64,000 nt of DNA from Rana temporaria (taxonomy: Eukaryota > Chordata > Amphibia > Anura > Ranidae): assembly GCF_905171775.1 (NCBI RefSeq), contig NC_053495.1, positions 107,563,909-107,627,908 on the forward strand, written 5' to 3'. A model generated the notes under the pieces. It did no database searches. It was not told the origin of the DNA and saw only the letters and a list, made by a program, of their open reading frames with translations. How positions within the stretch are numbered: the stretch's first letter is position 1; each line of letters starts with the position of its first letter. This document shows positions 10,336-22,311 of the stretch, piece after piece. Both the position numbers and the translations under genes were made by a program.

Positions 10336-12724
10336 GGTGCCAGCTGCTGTGTAATATAAAGGGGTCCAGTGGTGCAGGGTGCTATGTAAAGGGGTCCAGA
10401 GCTGTGGGGTGCTGTGTAATGTAAGGGGCCCAGTGGTGCAAGCTGATGTGTAATATAAAGGGGTCCAGTGGTGCTGGGTGCTATGTAGAGGGGCCCAGAG
10501 CTGTGGGGTGCTGTGTAATGTAAGGGGCCCAGTGGTGCAAGCTGCTGTGTAATAGAAAGGGGTCCAGTGGTGCAGGGTGCTATGTAGAGGGGCCCAGAGC
10601 TGTGAGGTGCTGTGTAATGTAAGGGGCCCAGTGGTGCAAGCTGCTGTGTAATATAAAGGGGTCCAGTGGTGCAGGGTGCTATGTAAAGGGGTCCAGAGCT
10701 GTGGGGTGCTGTGTAATGTAACGGGCCCAGTGGTGCAAGCTGCTGTGTAATATAAAGGGGCCCAGTGGTGCAAGCTGCTGTGTAATATAAAGGGGTCCAG
10801 TGGTGCTGGGTGCTATGTAAAGGGGCCCAGAGCTGTGGGGTGCTATGTAATGTAAGGGGCCCAGTGGTGCAAGCTGCTGTGTAATATAAAGGGGCCCAGT
10901 GGTGCAAGCTGCTGTGTAATATAAAGGGGTCCAGTGGTGCAGGGTGCTATGTAAAGGGGTCCAAAGCTGTGGGGTGCTGTGTAATGTAAGGGGCCCAGTG
11001 GTGCAAGCTGCTGTGTAATATAAAGGGGCCCCGTGGTGCAAGCTGCTGTGTAATATAAAGGGGTCCAGTGGTGCAGGGTGCTATGTAATGGGGTCCAGAG
11101 CTGTGGGTTGCTGTGTAATGTAAGGGGCCCAGTGGTGCAAGCTGCTGTGTAATATAAAGGGACCCAGTGGTGCAAGCTGCTGTGTAATATAAAGTGGTCC
11201 AGTGGTGCAGGGTGCTATGTAAAGGGGTCCAGAGCTGTGGGGTGCTGTGTAATGTAAGGGGCCCAGTGGTGCAAACTGCTGTGTAATATAAAGGGGTCCA
11301 GTGGTGCTGGGTGCTATGTAGAGGGGCCCAGAGCTGTGGGGTGCTGTGTAATGTAAGGGGCCCAGTGGTGCAAGCTGCTGTGTAATAGAAAGGGGTCCAG
11401 TGGTGCAGGGTGCTATGTAGAGGGGCCCAGAGCTGTGAGGTACTGTGTAATGTAAGGGGCCCAGTGGTGCAAGCTGCTGTGTAATATAAAGGGGTCCAGT
11501 GGTGCAGGGTGCTATGTAAAGGGGTCCAGAGCTGCGGGGTGCTGTGTAATGTAACGGGCCCAGTGGTGCAAGCTGCTGTGTAATATAAAGGGGCCCAGTG
11601 GTGCAAGCTGCTGTGTAATATAAAGGGGTCCAGTGGTGCTGGGTGCTATGTAAAGGGGCCCAGAGCTGTGGGGTGCTATGTAATGTAAGGGGCCCAGTGG
11701 TGCAAGCTGCTGTGTAATATAAAGGGGTCCAGTGGTGCAGGGTGCTATGTAAAGGGGTCCAAAGCTGTGGGGTGCTGTGTAATGTAAGGGACCCAGTGGT
11801 GCAAGCTGCTGTGTAATATAAAGGGGCCCCGTGGTGCAAGCTGCTGTGTAATATAAAGGGGTCCAGTGGTGCAGGGTGCTATGTAATGGGGTCCAGAGCT
11901 GTGGGTTGCTGTGTAATGTAAGGGGCCCAGTGGTGCAAGCTGCTGTGTAATATAAAGGGGCCCAGTGGTGCAAGCTGCTGTGTAATATAAAGTGGTCCAG
12001 TGGTGCAGGGTGCTATGTAAAGGGGTCCAGAGCTGTGGGGTGCTGTGTAATGTAAGGGGCCCAGTGGTGCAAGCTGCTGTGTAATATAAAGGGGTCCAGT
12101 GGTGCAGGGTGCTATGTAAAGGGGTCCAAAGCTGTGGGGTGCTGTGTAATGTAAGGGACCCAGTGGTGCAAGCTGCTGTGTAATATAAAGGGGCCCCGTG
12201 GTGCAAGCTGCTGTGTAATATAAAGGGGTCCAGTGGTGCAGGGTGCTATGTAATGGGGTCCAGAGCTGTGGGTTGCTGTGTAATGTAAGGGGCCCAGTGG
12301 TGCAAGCTGCTGTGTAATATAAAGGGGCCCAGTGGTGCAAGCTGCTGTGTAATATAAAGTGGTCCAGTGGTGCAGGGTGCTATGTAAAGGGGTCCAGAGC
12401 TGTGGGGTGCTGTGTAATGTAAGGGGCCCAGTGGTGCAAACTGCTGTGTAATATAAAGGGGTCCAGTGGTGCTGGGTGCTATGTAGAGGGGCCCAGAGCT
12501 GTGGGGTGCTGTGTAATGTAAGGGGCCCAGTGGTGCAAGCTGCTGTGTAATAGAAAGGGGTCCAGTGGTGCAGGGTGCTATGTAGAGGGGCCCAGAGCTG
12601 TGAGGTGCTGTGTAATGTAAGGGGCCCAGTGGTGCAAGCTGCTGTGTAATATAAAGGGGTCCAGTGGTGCAGGGTGCTATGTAAAGGGGTCCAGAGCTGT
12701 GGGGTGCTGTGTAATGTAACAGGC
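10336..12724. repeat. 99-bp minisatellite with higher-order repeats
   Basis: The basic 99-bp unit has three related parts of 35, 30 and 34 bp, starting ggtgcaagctgctgtg, ggtgcagggtgctatg and gctgtggggtgctgtg. Extra 35-bp parts are inserted at intervals. Rare variants mark larger blocks: aatagaaagg at 10551, 11384 and 12549, and acgggcccag at 10721 and 11554, recur at 833 and 1165 bp; ctatgtaatg at 11081, 11879 and 12246 recurs at 798 and 367 bp. All distances equal whole numbers of 99 plus 35 bp. Because 99 is divisible by three, long open frames on the minus strand are by-products. Confidence 0.97.
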
Positions 12725-14430
12725 CCAGGCTCACAGCGTAAACTGTGCCCACCTGTCCAGTGCCACATCTCATCTATATTGTGTTGGCACAGTTGATAAG
12801 ATATAAAAACAAAATTCACTGCAATACATAATCGTAGTCATTTGTCTGCCAGGGTGTCTTTGCCTCACAGGTAGGGATGAGCTCGAACATTGCCTGTTCG
12901 CCAGTTCGGTGAACAACGAACAATTAGGGGTGTTCGCGGCAAATTCGAAAAGCCGCGGAACACCCTGTTAAAGTCTATGGGAGAAATCTAAAGTGCTAAT
13001 TTTAAAGGCTAATATGCAAGTTATTGTCCTAAAAAGTGTTTGGGGACCTGGGTCCTGTCCCAGGAAACATGGATCAATGCAAAAAAAAGTTTTAAAAACG
13101 GACGTTTTTTCGGGAGCAGTGAATTTAATAATACTAAAAGTGAAACAATAAAAGTGTAATATTACTTTAAATTTCATACCTAGGGGGGGTGTAAAGTCAG
13201 CATGTGAAAAATTGCATGTTTCCCGTACATAGAACTGTCCCTGCACAAAGTGTCATTTCTGAAAGAAAAAAAGGCATTTAAAACCGGCTTTGCGGCTCTA
13301 ATGAACTGTCGGCTCTGGCAATTCAGAGATGATTCATTCATAAAAAATAAAAAAGTGTGGGGGTCCCCCCAAATTCCATTAACAGGCCCTTCAGGTCTGG
13401 TGTGGATTTTAAGGGGAACTCCTCCCTAAATAAAAAAAAAATGGCGTGGAGTTCCCCCAAAAATCCACACCAGACCCCCCTCATCCGAGCACGTTAACCT
13501 GGCCGGCGGCAGAAAAGAGGGGGGGCAGAGTGTGGCCCCCCTCTCCTGAACCGCACCAGGCCACATGCCCTCAACATGGGGAGGATGTCCCCATGTTGAT
13601 GGGGACAAGGGCCTCATCCCCACAACCCTTGCCCGGTGGTTGTGGGGGTCTGCGGGCGGGGGGCTTATCAGAATCTGGAAGACCCCTTTAAGACCCCCAG
13701 ATCCTGCCCCCCTATGTAAATTGGTAATGGGGTACATTGTACCCTACCATTTCACGAAGGAAGTGTAAATAGTTTAAAAAAACACACAGACACTGTAGAA
13801 AAAATTCCTTTATTAATAAAAAAAAAAAATCCAGCGGTGGTAATCCACTCTCGATGCGGCTCCCTGCTTCAACATTGTCTTCTATCCAGCGAAACATGCG
13901 CTTTTTCACATGCTGACTTTACACCCCCCCTAGGTACGAAATTTAAAGTAATATTACACTTTTATTGTTTTACTTTTAGCATTATTAAATTCACTGCTCC
14001 CGAAAAAACTGCCATTTTTAAAACTTTTTTTTTTGCATTGATACATGTCCCCTGGGACAGGACCCAGGTCCCCAAACACTTTTTAGGACAATAACTTGCA
14101 TATTAGCCTTTAAAACTAACACTTTAGATTTCAAATGTTCAAGTCCCAAAGACTTTAACGGGGTTCTTAAGTTCACACGAACATTTGGTGTGTTCGCAAG
14201 TTCTGATGCGAACCGAACAGGGGGGTGTTCGGCTCATCCTTACTCACAGGGTAAACTGTGCTCACCTGTCCAGTGCCACATGTCATCTATATTGTGTTGG
14301 CACAGTTGATAAGATATAAAAACAAAATTCACTGCAATACATAATAGTAGTCATTTGTCTGCCAGGGTGTCTTTGTCTCACAGGGTAAACTGTGCCCACC
14401 TGTCCAGTGCCACATCTCATATCTAGTGGC
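12725..14430. repeat. 134-bp tandem repeat split by a hAT insertion
   Basis: A 134-bp unit starting gtaaactgtgcccacctgtc is present at 12738, 14251 and 14385. Between the first and second copies lies the hAT element 12872-14242 with its 8-bp duplication; subtracting these (1379 bp) leaves exactly 134 bp. The array therefore existed before the insertion. Confidence 0.85.
12872..14242. mobile_element. Non-autonomous hAT element
   Basis: Perfect 8-bp target duplication CTCACAGG (12864-12871 and 14243-14250) flanks inverted ends TAGGGATGAGC and its near complement GGCTCATCCTTA, the hAT pattern. Inside, arms of over 200 bp (about 12965-13215 and about 13900-14135) are inverted copies of each other, so the 1.37-kb element folds back. 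The GC-rich middle (about 13380-13760) is homologous, in reverse orientation, to part of the unrelated element at 29647-31180. No transposase. Confidence 0.9.
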
Positions 14431-14626
14431 ACAGTAGCTTGCACGCATAGTACAACTAAACTAATCTAAAAAAAATTACAGGCAGAGACAGGCCACCCCG
14501 CAGGGGCCGTCATGGTCATGGTGCTGTGATTCCCTTTGGCCCTAAAATAATGCCCATTGTTCAGAGGCCACGTACCCTAAACTCGAAAAGTTCAGAGGAC
14601 ATAGTCAGAGTTTGGTCTGTCACTGT
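14431..14626 (+). other. Coding-like remnant, unassigned
   Basis: A short GC-rich stretch (gaggccacgtaccctaaact at about 14562) reads openly for about 60 codons before the telomere-like array but has no recognised domain. It may be a remnant of the transposon whose left part is at 9750-10325. Confidence 0.25.
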
Positions 14627-15006
14627 GAACCCTAACAGGGTTAGGGTTACAGATAGGGTTAGGGTTACAGATAGAGTTAGGGTTACAGATAGGGTTAGGG
14701 TTACAGATAGGTTTGGGGTTAGGGTTACAGACATGGTTAGGGTTAGGGTTACAGACAGGGTTAGGGTTAGGTTTACAGACTGTAACCCTAACCCTATCTG
14801 TAACCCTAACCCTGTCTGTAACCCTAACCCTGTCTGTAACCCTAACCCTATCTGTTACCCTAACCCTGTCTGTAACCCTAACCCTGTCTGTAACCCTAAC
14901 CCTATCTGTTACCCTAACCCTGTCTGTAACCCTAACCCTGTCTGTAACCCTAACCCTATCTGTAACCCTAACCCTAACCCTGTCTGTAACCCTAACCCTA
15001 ACCCTT
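14627..15006. repeat. Inverted telomere-like (TTAGGG-derived) array
   Basis: From about 14634 to 14776 an 18-bp unit, ttagggttacagatAGGG, runs G-rich on the plus strand; it is three hexamers, TTAGGG, TTACAG and AYAGGG. At about 14779 the direction flips and from 14782 to 15006 about 12 units of the complement (aaccctaaccctgtctgt) follow. The G-rich-then-C-rich order is that of telomeres joined end to end, though a palindromic expansion of a short seed is also possible. Long open frames here are by-products. Confidence 0.95.
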
Positions 15007-15436
15007 ACCTGATCGATACAACATCATACCTGATGTTTTAAAGCATGTTATTCCAAACAATTTATGAATGTTAGGTGATTTATGCCCTTTATAGATTAAA
15101 AACGGACTCTGCGACAACTACCTAATTTTGGGAGTTTTGCCATGGATCATCCTCCGGCATGCCAGAGTCCAGGTGTTATTCTTCTTGAAACAACTTTTCC
15201 ATCACTATTGTGGCCAGAAAGAGTCCCTGTGGGTTTTAAGTTCGCGATCGCCGTTCATCACTATTTGCAATATGAGAGAAGTGACCCCAGCCTTACATAC
15301 AGTTACTCCCAACTGATTTGAAGGAACTGATCCTTTCTTGGAACAAAGTCCCTCTTTCCACCTCATTTGTCCCTTTCTTTGGTCTGATGTATAGAACAGT
15401 TAAAAAATTGTATTTACTGCAGTATCTAAGTATCTA

Positions 15437-15439
<3 letters not shown>
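15007..15439. other. No gene recognised
   Basis: Moderately complex sequence with a 62-codon open frame at 15128-15316 but no recognisable domain or splice signals. Probably repeat-derived. Confidence 0.4.

Positions 15440-15523
<84 letters not shown>
15440..15523. repeat. (TATC)n microsatellite
   Basis: About 21 uninterrupted copies of tatc, preceded by imperfect copies (tatctaag, tatctaat). Confidence 0.98.
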
Positions 15524-15713
15524 CAAAAAGTGTTTGTAGGTTTAATCAATTGTCTTTTGGCGTAGAGCAGCTGGTAAAAGCAGTTAGAGAGCTGACAGGC
15601 TCAGAAAGTGCAGCGCCCCAATGAGTGAGGAGGGATAAGAGCAGAGAGCTGTGACTGACAGGCAGCATCTTTCTGCTCATGGAGCTCTGAAAACCAAGCG
15701 ATCGGCTATGTTC

Positions 15714-16872
15714 AGAAAACAATTTTGTGGCGCTAAAAATAATAATAATGATAATGATATGGTACTAATAATCTGTGTTAACACCAATTGACAGTGTAAT
15801 CAAATGAAAAAGTCCATATATAATAAATCAATGACAGTAGATTGTTAAAAATAAACTGTTGATGGATGAGTAATCAAGTGAATGGTTCCAAACACCACGG
15901 TGAATCAAAGTAAATGATTTGTGAAAATGACCACCACCAGAAGCGGAGGCTTACCAGAGGTATTGAACCCAAATAAGCATACACTTTTCTTTCATTTTCA
16001 ATCTTGGATTTCTAAATTCAGATGAGCTTTCTAGCTACCTTATTTTCTATTTAATTTTATGGTATCCCATATACATATGTTTATTACATAACAAACCAAC
16101 CCGGAAGTGATCTCTGATTGGGTGAGCTCCCAGGAAATGGTTTGATGGGGTCATATTTTATATATAAGCATGGTGGTATCAACAGAGTGTTACCCCAGAT
16201 GATGCAAACTATTGCGAAACGCGTCGGGACTCTGCTGCTGCCATGCACTATTTCTTATTGATGTCCTTTTTATTCAGCAAAACTGTAAGTGTTTTTAACC
16301 GTTATTAAATCTCAACATTGTTACGGTATCACACTATGTGCCTTCGTTTTCCTTTTTGCACTTTGGATACGGCCTGATCCTTTGAGAATTACCTCCAAGT
16401 TGCTGCTATTCCCCCCTGTGCTGGTTTACGTGATGTCTTCAGGGTATCCTCCCAATCGTATATCCAGATCCGGTTGATGTGGTCTTCACCAACTTACATT
16501 CAGCTTGTATTGACCCTTTAAGCGTATGCTTATTTGGGTTCAATACCTCTGGTAAGCCTCCGCTTCTGGTGGTGGTCATTTTCACAAATCATTTACTTTG
16601 ATTCACCGTGGTGTTTGGAACCATTCACTTGATTACTCATCCATCAACAGTTTATTTTTATCAATCTACTGTCATTGATTTATTATATATGGACTTTTTC
16701 ATTTGATTACACTGTCAATTGGTGTTAACACAGATTATTAGTACCATATCATTATCATTATTATTATTTTTAGCGCCACAAAATTGTTTTCTGTTTTTTC
16801 ACTGCTTTCTTGTTTCACTGGATTGTTTGTGGCTGCTAAGTATTTGGATAGCGCAGATTTATTTTTGTTTTT
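15714..16872. mobile_element. Foldback element with 14-bp target duplication
   Basis: Arms at 15713-15982 and 16524-16793 are 270-bp inverted copies with very few mismatches. The whole is flanked by the direct repeat GATCGGCTATGTTC at 15700-15713 and 16873-16886. A duplication this long, with a T-rich right end, suggests target-primed insertion rather than cut-and-paste. The central 540 bp carries gcgaaacgcgtcggg at about 16219, a signature of other frog dispersed repeats. The empty site was itself an imperfect palindrome (ctgaaaaccaagcgatc and gatcacttggttttcag). No intact ORF. Confidence 0.8.
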
Positions 16873-17100
16873 GATCGGCTATGTTCGATCACTTGGTTTT
16901 CAGTGCAGAGGTGCTGGGGGACAGATGCAGCATCCACCTAGGTAAGTATAAATACGCAAAACATATTCCTTTACTTCTCTTTTAAATGTGGTGGCTGCAT
17001 TAGTTTTCTTTTTTAAGTTTTAAATTTCTACTCTAGGTGAAGGAGCAACAGAGACACCTTTGAATACAAGCACTGTCAGTCTGAGGGGAGGGGAGTGTTA

Positions 17101-17443
17101 TGCCTAGTACACACGTATTGTTTTTCCCGTCTGGAGAACGTCTGTGTTTTCCTTTGCCCAGGAAAACCGCACGCGTGTATGCTCCTTAGCAGTTTTCCGA
17201 CAGGAAAACTGCGGTTTAAAAAATGAGAACACGTTCTCTTTTTTCTTGCTGCAAATCACAGTGTTTTTTTCCCGCAGTTTTCATATGGGAAACACTGCGA
17301 GGGAGCATACACACGGCCGGTTTTCCCGGCCAAAGTTCTCCTGGCAGTTTTCCTGTCGGGAAAACCAGCCATGTGTACAGGGAAAAAGGGACCGAGCCGG
17401 TTCCCGGTTTTCCCCTCGGTTTTCCCAGCGTGTGTACTAGGCA
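17101..17443. mobile_element. Harbinger-type MITE
   Basis: TGCCTAGTACACACG at the left and CGTGTGTACTAGGCA at the right are perfect inverted ends, with TTA on both sides (17098-17100, 17444-17446). The interior is a series of gttttcc/ggaaaac dyads like that of 4743-5102. Non-coding. Confidence 0.92.
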
Positions 17444-17446
17444 TTA

Positions 17447-18381
17447 GAAGTACTAGCAGATTAGGATACCTACAAAAATTGAAACCAAACTTCAGCTCAT
17501 ATACTGGGACCGAAAGTGTTCATTCACAGGATTGCAAGATGAAAAAAAAAAGGGATTATATAGGTAATTAAGTACTGTATGTATTATTTCTTAACACATT
17601 GTTTTACTATAATGTAAAGCACAAAAATAAAACTATGCTATAACACATTTAATAAATGTGTCCCTCCTGACAAACCTCTACTGTACTGCAAAGGTTATGT
17701 CTTGTTCTTGTAAGCCAGAAATTTGGATTTGCAATGCCAGGTCTATCTGTCATGTGAGCCTTTGCTATTTACAGGAATTGTACAGTCCATTCTAATTTAT
17801 GGAGCTCTAGTTTGTGGTTTTACAAGATCCTATAATGATCCGTCTTCCATTTAGAATCAGAATATGCAGGGTAATATGGAGAAGGATCATCTCCCTCTCC
17901 TGAACGCAATTTTAGGGTGTTCAGAAAACATCCTCTAATTTCCTCTGCTACAAAACTGCTAAAAACATCCATGTACACATAGGATAACATAGAGGGGAGT
18001 TCAAGGGCAGGAAATAAAATAAAAAATAAACTCAGCGTGACCCACGACATCCCCGCTAACCCGGAAGTGACGTGTGCGCTTCACCCACTCCGCTCTCCAA
18101 ACTAGGAAGCTGCTACGGTGTCTGCAAGGATTCCCCTGCTCTCCATGGATGTCTGAATCTGGTGATAGCGCCCTCTGGGGTCACTTTTATGCTCATTTTA
18201 TTGTGATTTGATGTACGTAAATAGGTTTAAGGGGGCTTTCAGTGTATGGGCTACTTTGGATTAATAAACAGGATTACACTAAATTGCTTTTCCTTGTTTT
18301 TATGACCTTGTGTGGAGCTCCTGTGCCTGCTGTCCCCGCCGGCTGGTGATGATCGACAAAGTGGCTGATGTTTTTGCTTAC
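17447..18381. other. No gene recognised
   Basis: Intergenic DNA. A stretch at about 18040-18340 (cccggaagtgacgtgtgcgc and following) looks repeat-derived, but its ends cannot be defined. Confidence 0.4.
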
Positions 18382-18838
18382 TTAAAGCAGGGCTCCACCC
18401 TAAAGTGAAACTCCCGCTGATCGGAACCCTCCCCCCTCCGGTGTCACATTTGACACCTTTCAGGGGGAGGGGGTTTCAGATACCTGTCTAAATACAGGTA
18501 TTTGCACCCACTTCCGGCCACACAGTCTCGGGCAGACTGTGGGCATGATGTCACCTCCCGTCCCCCTCCCGTCCCCTGTACACAGCGGGAGCCAATCGGC
18601 AGGCGTAACGCGACTTGCGCATGCGCCGTAGGGAACTGGGCAGTGAAGCCGGAGCGCTTCACTTCCTGGTTCCCTCACCGAGGATGGCGGGGGGCAGCAG
18701 AGTGACGAGCGATCGCTCGTCCTCTGCTGCGGACGGCGCTGGACTCAGGACAGGTAAGTGTCCTAATATTAAAAGTCAGCAGCTGCAGTATTTGTAGCTG
18801 CTGGCTTTTAATTTTTTTTCAGCGGACATCCGCTTTAA
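18382..18838. mobile_element. TTAA-flanked piggyBac-like MITE
   Basis: TTAAAGCAGGGCTCC at the left and GGACATCCGCTTTAA at the right give inverted AAAGCRG-type ends and TTAA on both sides. The 450-bp GC-rich interior has no gene. It is the same general class as 4567-5920. Confidence 0.7.
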
Positions 18839-19265
18839 GGCTCTGATTTTCAGTCTTTTGGCGAGTTTAACCCCCTTGGGGAGAGTGCATCATGCAGTGG
18901 ATTGAGATCATTGTTTTTCCCTGGTGGAAGGTGCAAGCTAGGATTACTACTACAGAGATTCCATTCAGCACTTTGGATTGTTTACATCACCTTGACTGCA
19001 TCTGAGACTTTCTTTATTCAGTGGTTTTTACCACAAGTCTATCATTATTGATTTTTTAGTGCTGTTTTGTGTATTTTAATACTACAGAGACTGAACTGTT
19101 TTATTCTTATACCATGTTTTTATCTTCCTTTTAATTTTTAAATGGCTGCTCAATAGTTGTATATTGAAAAATATTTTACTATTCTTGTCTCTGTTGATGC
19201 TGCTTAGGGATCTGTGTTTTTGATTTGGCACTGAGTGGGTGTTCTGCAGGCCTTTATTTACACTC

Positions 19266-19268
<3 letters not shown>
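18839..19268. other. No gene recognised
   Basis: Sequence such as ttgatttttagtgctgttttg suggests LINE-derived 3' DNA, but no ORF or ends are visible. Confidence 0.3.

Positions 19269-19328
<60 letters not shown>
19269..19328. repeat. (TA)n microsatellite
   Basis: About 30 uninterrupted TA dinucleotides. Confidence 0.98.
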
Positions 19329-19331
<3 letters not shown>

Positions 19332-21015
19332 AAATAAATCAGCACAAGTATATTTAAAAACACCAGTGACACCAAAAGTATTTGGTATTGGACTAGGTAT
19401 GGTTGAAGGTGATCAGTGGACAGCTGCCTCTACTAATTGCTTCCACCTAAGTGGAGCAAAAAAGTGTTGTGAAGAAAAAGAAAGTAGAGTTGGCGCTGGT
19501 CCTACGGAGCCAAATGCTCCATAAAAGAGGCTCCTAGTGTAAGGTCCAGTGTGCAAAATATACACAAAGTGCTAAACGATCCAAAGTAAACTACTAGAAT
19601 GATTCCACAGTATATATAATAAATGCAGCTATGAAAATAAATAAAAAATTACATAGAATATATATCATAGTGCTGTGCAAATTAAAGTACTATTGTGCCT
19701 GCTAGGTAAAGAAAATGTGCAAAACGTAAAATTCCTGTACCATTAGGATACCTATGTTAACCCTTTAAAAGATGCGCTGATAAACAACATTTTATTTTTA
19801 TTTTTTTCAGTGCAATATAATGTCCTTATTGGAAGTAAACAGATCCAATTGCCAAGTGCTGAGTGATTCTAAAAGTGCTTTGTGCTCTTGTTGTATGCCG
19901 TGATCACTGCAATCCGTGCTCTTACACACCCAGCACTCACCAACTTTTTCACCCCTTCTTAGGGTCTGGTGCCTTCACAGTATAGGCCACTGTGTAGCCC
20001 TCTGGCTGTTACTCGTCTCCCTGCGCTGATGATGTTAGTCCAGTAGTAGCCCATACATAGGAGAGAAAGGAGCCCCATATAGTGTAGTATCATTTTATAC
20101 TTTATTTAAATAAACAAAACATGGGTACACACATGTAGACAAAAACAGTATGGCATATAATTTGGACAAAAGTCTGATGCCTGGAAACGATTTGACGTTC
20201 GTAGCGTGTTCTATATATATATACTTTTATTTTTCATGCCTCAGACTGGCACTGTTATTCTTTTTTTTTTTTTTTAAGTAGATAGTACAGTTCTCAAAAT
20301 ATGCAATGCAATTATCTATTTTTCTAATTTAAACAAAATGTATAGAAGTCTAAAATATCATGATCGAATTTTAAAATTACAATCTTACTTAACAGTCTGC
20401 GATTGCCTTCCTCCTGTTCTCCTCCCTTAATGCTTCTCCATTCTTTTACAGATGTGTTTCTCTAGAAATGGGAAGTTACTGGGTGGCTGGTATTTTTGTT
20501 TACCGTAAAGGACCTAAATGTTTAAATACAAATGTATTTCAATCCTTTTTTAGTGACTTAGAAGACATTTTTCTCAAAACATTTTGTCTTTTTTTTCTAT
20601 AATATATTAAGAAAATCAAAGTTTTGATGAGGCTAACTAGCCCCTCTCATCCCGTCCATTTGATATGTGTTGCCCACTACAGACTGCAGATCAGCTGGTG
20701 ACTTTTACCACATATTATAGACTACAACTGTTCAGGAAGGCTGAGGGGTTGTTGGTTTAACCCCAACTACTAACAATCTTTTCATAAAACCTTCTGTTTC
20801 TCTGTCTCTATTTAAGTGTTTCTAAAACCAAAACTTGTTTAATTTTTGGACTGAGTGGGGAAGGGTTAGAACCACTGCCAGGTTTTTGTTGCTGGTGAGT
20901 TTTGAGGAAAGCACAGGCACATTTTCATTAAACATAACTCTCAATAAATTACATTTCTAGTCTCCATCAAAACATGTTTGGTGCTTTCCTCACTATACAC
21001 CAGTCTACAAGAGTG
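19329..21015. other. Repeat debris, no gene
   Basis: 19340-20215 contains text typical of frog retroelement tails (ggcgctggtcctac, and cctggaaacgatttgacg at about 20181). After 20220 the sequence is AT-rich with a poly-T run near 20259-20275 and no supported gene. Confidence 0.35.
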
Positions 21016-21403
21016 GTTATGGGTAGGGTTGAGCGAACCCGAACTGTAAAGTTTGGGTTCGGTACGGACTTTGGATTTTTCCCGAACCCGGACCCGAACC
21101 CGAATAGTTGGAAAAAGTTCGGGTTCAGGGGTTCGGGTATATTTGGCGCGTGGCACGGCAGCCAATCGCCTTTCTTTTTACAACTGTGACTGTAATCTGA
21201 TCACAGCCATGCCTACTTATGGCATGGCTGTGATTGGCCAGTGCAGCATGTGACCCATCATGTGACGTGCCTCTATATTAGATACAGGCACACAGCACAG
21301 ATCGTCACTCTGCTGCACTCTAGATAGGGAAAGGCTGGTGGAATCTGCTGCATAGGGAAAGTTAGGTGATCTGGCTGTATTCTACTTATGTGAGGGCAAG
21401 GTT

Positions 21404-22065
21404 CCTGATTGTTCTTTAGGGAGAGTGTTAGGTGTGTGCTGTGATTAATTACTGCTCCAGAAATTTCAAGAGGGACACTTTATTCATTTGAGATCTGCAT
21501 CATCTTATTGTATCTGGCTGCTTCAGTTATTGAGGGAAAGGAATCCTGATTGTTCTTTAGGGAGAGTGTAAGGTCTGTGCTTTGATACTGCTCCAGAAAT
21601 TTCAAGAGGGACACTTTATTCATTTGAGATCTGCATCATCTTATTGTATCTGTCTGCTTCAGTTATGTGAGGGGATGGTTGCTTGCTACTGATTCTCATA
21701 GGGACAGTTGTAGGTCTTAGTTTGTTTCTTAAATATCAAGAAGCACTGTATTCCTCTGACATCTGCTGTGCTGCTATATACTTCAGGAATTTTCTTCATC
21801 TATAGTGGCTGTTTGCAATCTATAGCTAACTGGCTGCATATTACAATAACAGTACACCTGCCACAGCAACTATTCACCTGTCATATACTGAGTTTCTGTC
21901 AAGTAACAGTTCCATACTCAGTGAGATTTTTCAGAAAAATAAAATAATTTCTGTGGGGGGGGGCAGTCATTACTGTATAGGTGACTGCCTGCATATTACA
22001 ATAACAGTACACCTGCCACAGCAACTGTTCACCTGTCATATACTGAGTTTCTGTCAAGTACATAG
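21404..22065. repeat. Short tandem duplications inside the hAT element
   Basis: ctccagaaatttcaagaggg occurs at 21455 and 21591 (136 bp apart) within a roughly 138-bp duplicated segment. Separately cacctgccacagcaac occurs about 155 bp apart near 21856 and 22011. Both are two-copy duplications of non-coding element sequence. Confidence 0.8.
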
Positions 22066-22311
22066 TCAGGCAGGCACAGGTTCCTGAAATATTTTTTTTA
22101 TAGGGGCACCAGCACTCTATAGGTGACTCTGTATATTTCAACAGCACTGCACCTGTCCCCTGTGATATACTGTCTGTGCAGTACATTGTTTAGTGCTGGC
22201 TTCCTGCTTCTTGCTATAGGTGGATAAATATATAGGTGAATCTCTGCCTATTTCACCAGCTTACACTTTTTTGTATTTAAAATTTCTCAAAATTAGGGCA
22301 AGACCCTAAAT

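Noticed and set aside
10306..12819. Many overlapping minus-strand open frames with a 33-residue repeat (HHWTPLYYTAACTTG)
   Set aside because: 99 bp is 33 codons, so a stop-free unit gives long frames in several phases; inserted 35-bp parts switch frames. No start, splice or codon-bias support.
14526..15041. Open frames with RVRVTD and VTLTLS repeats
   Set aside because: These are translations of the telomere-like 18-bp array.
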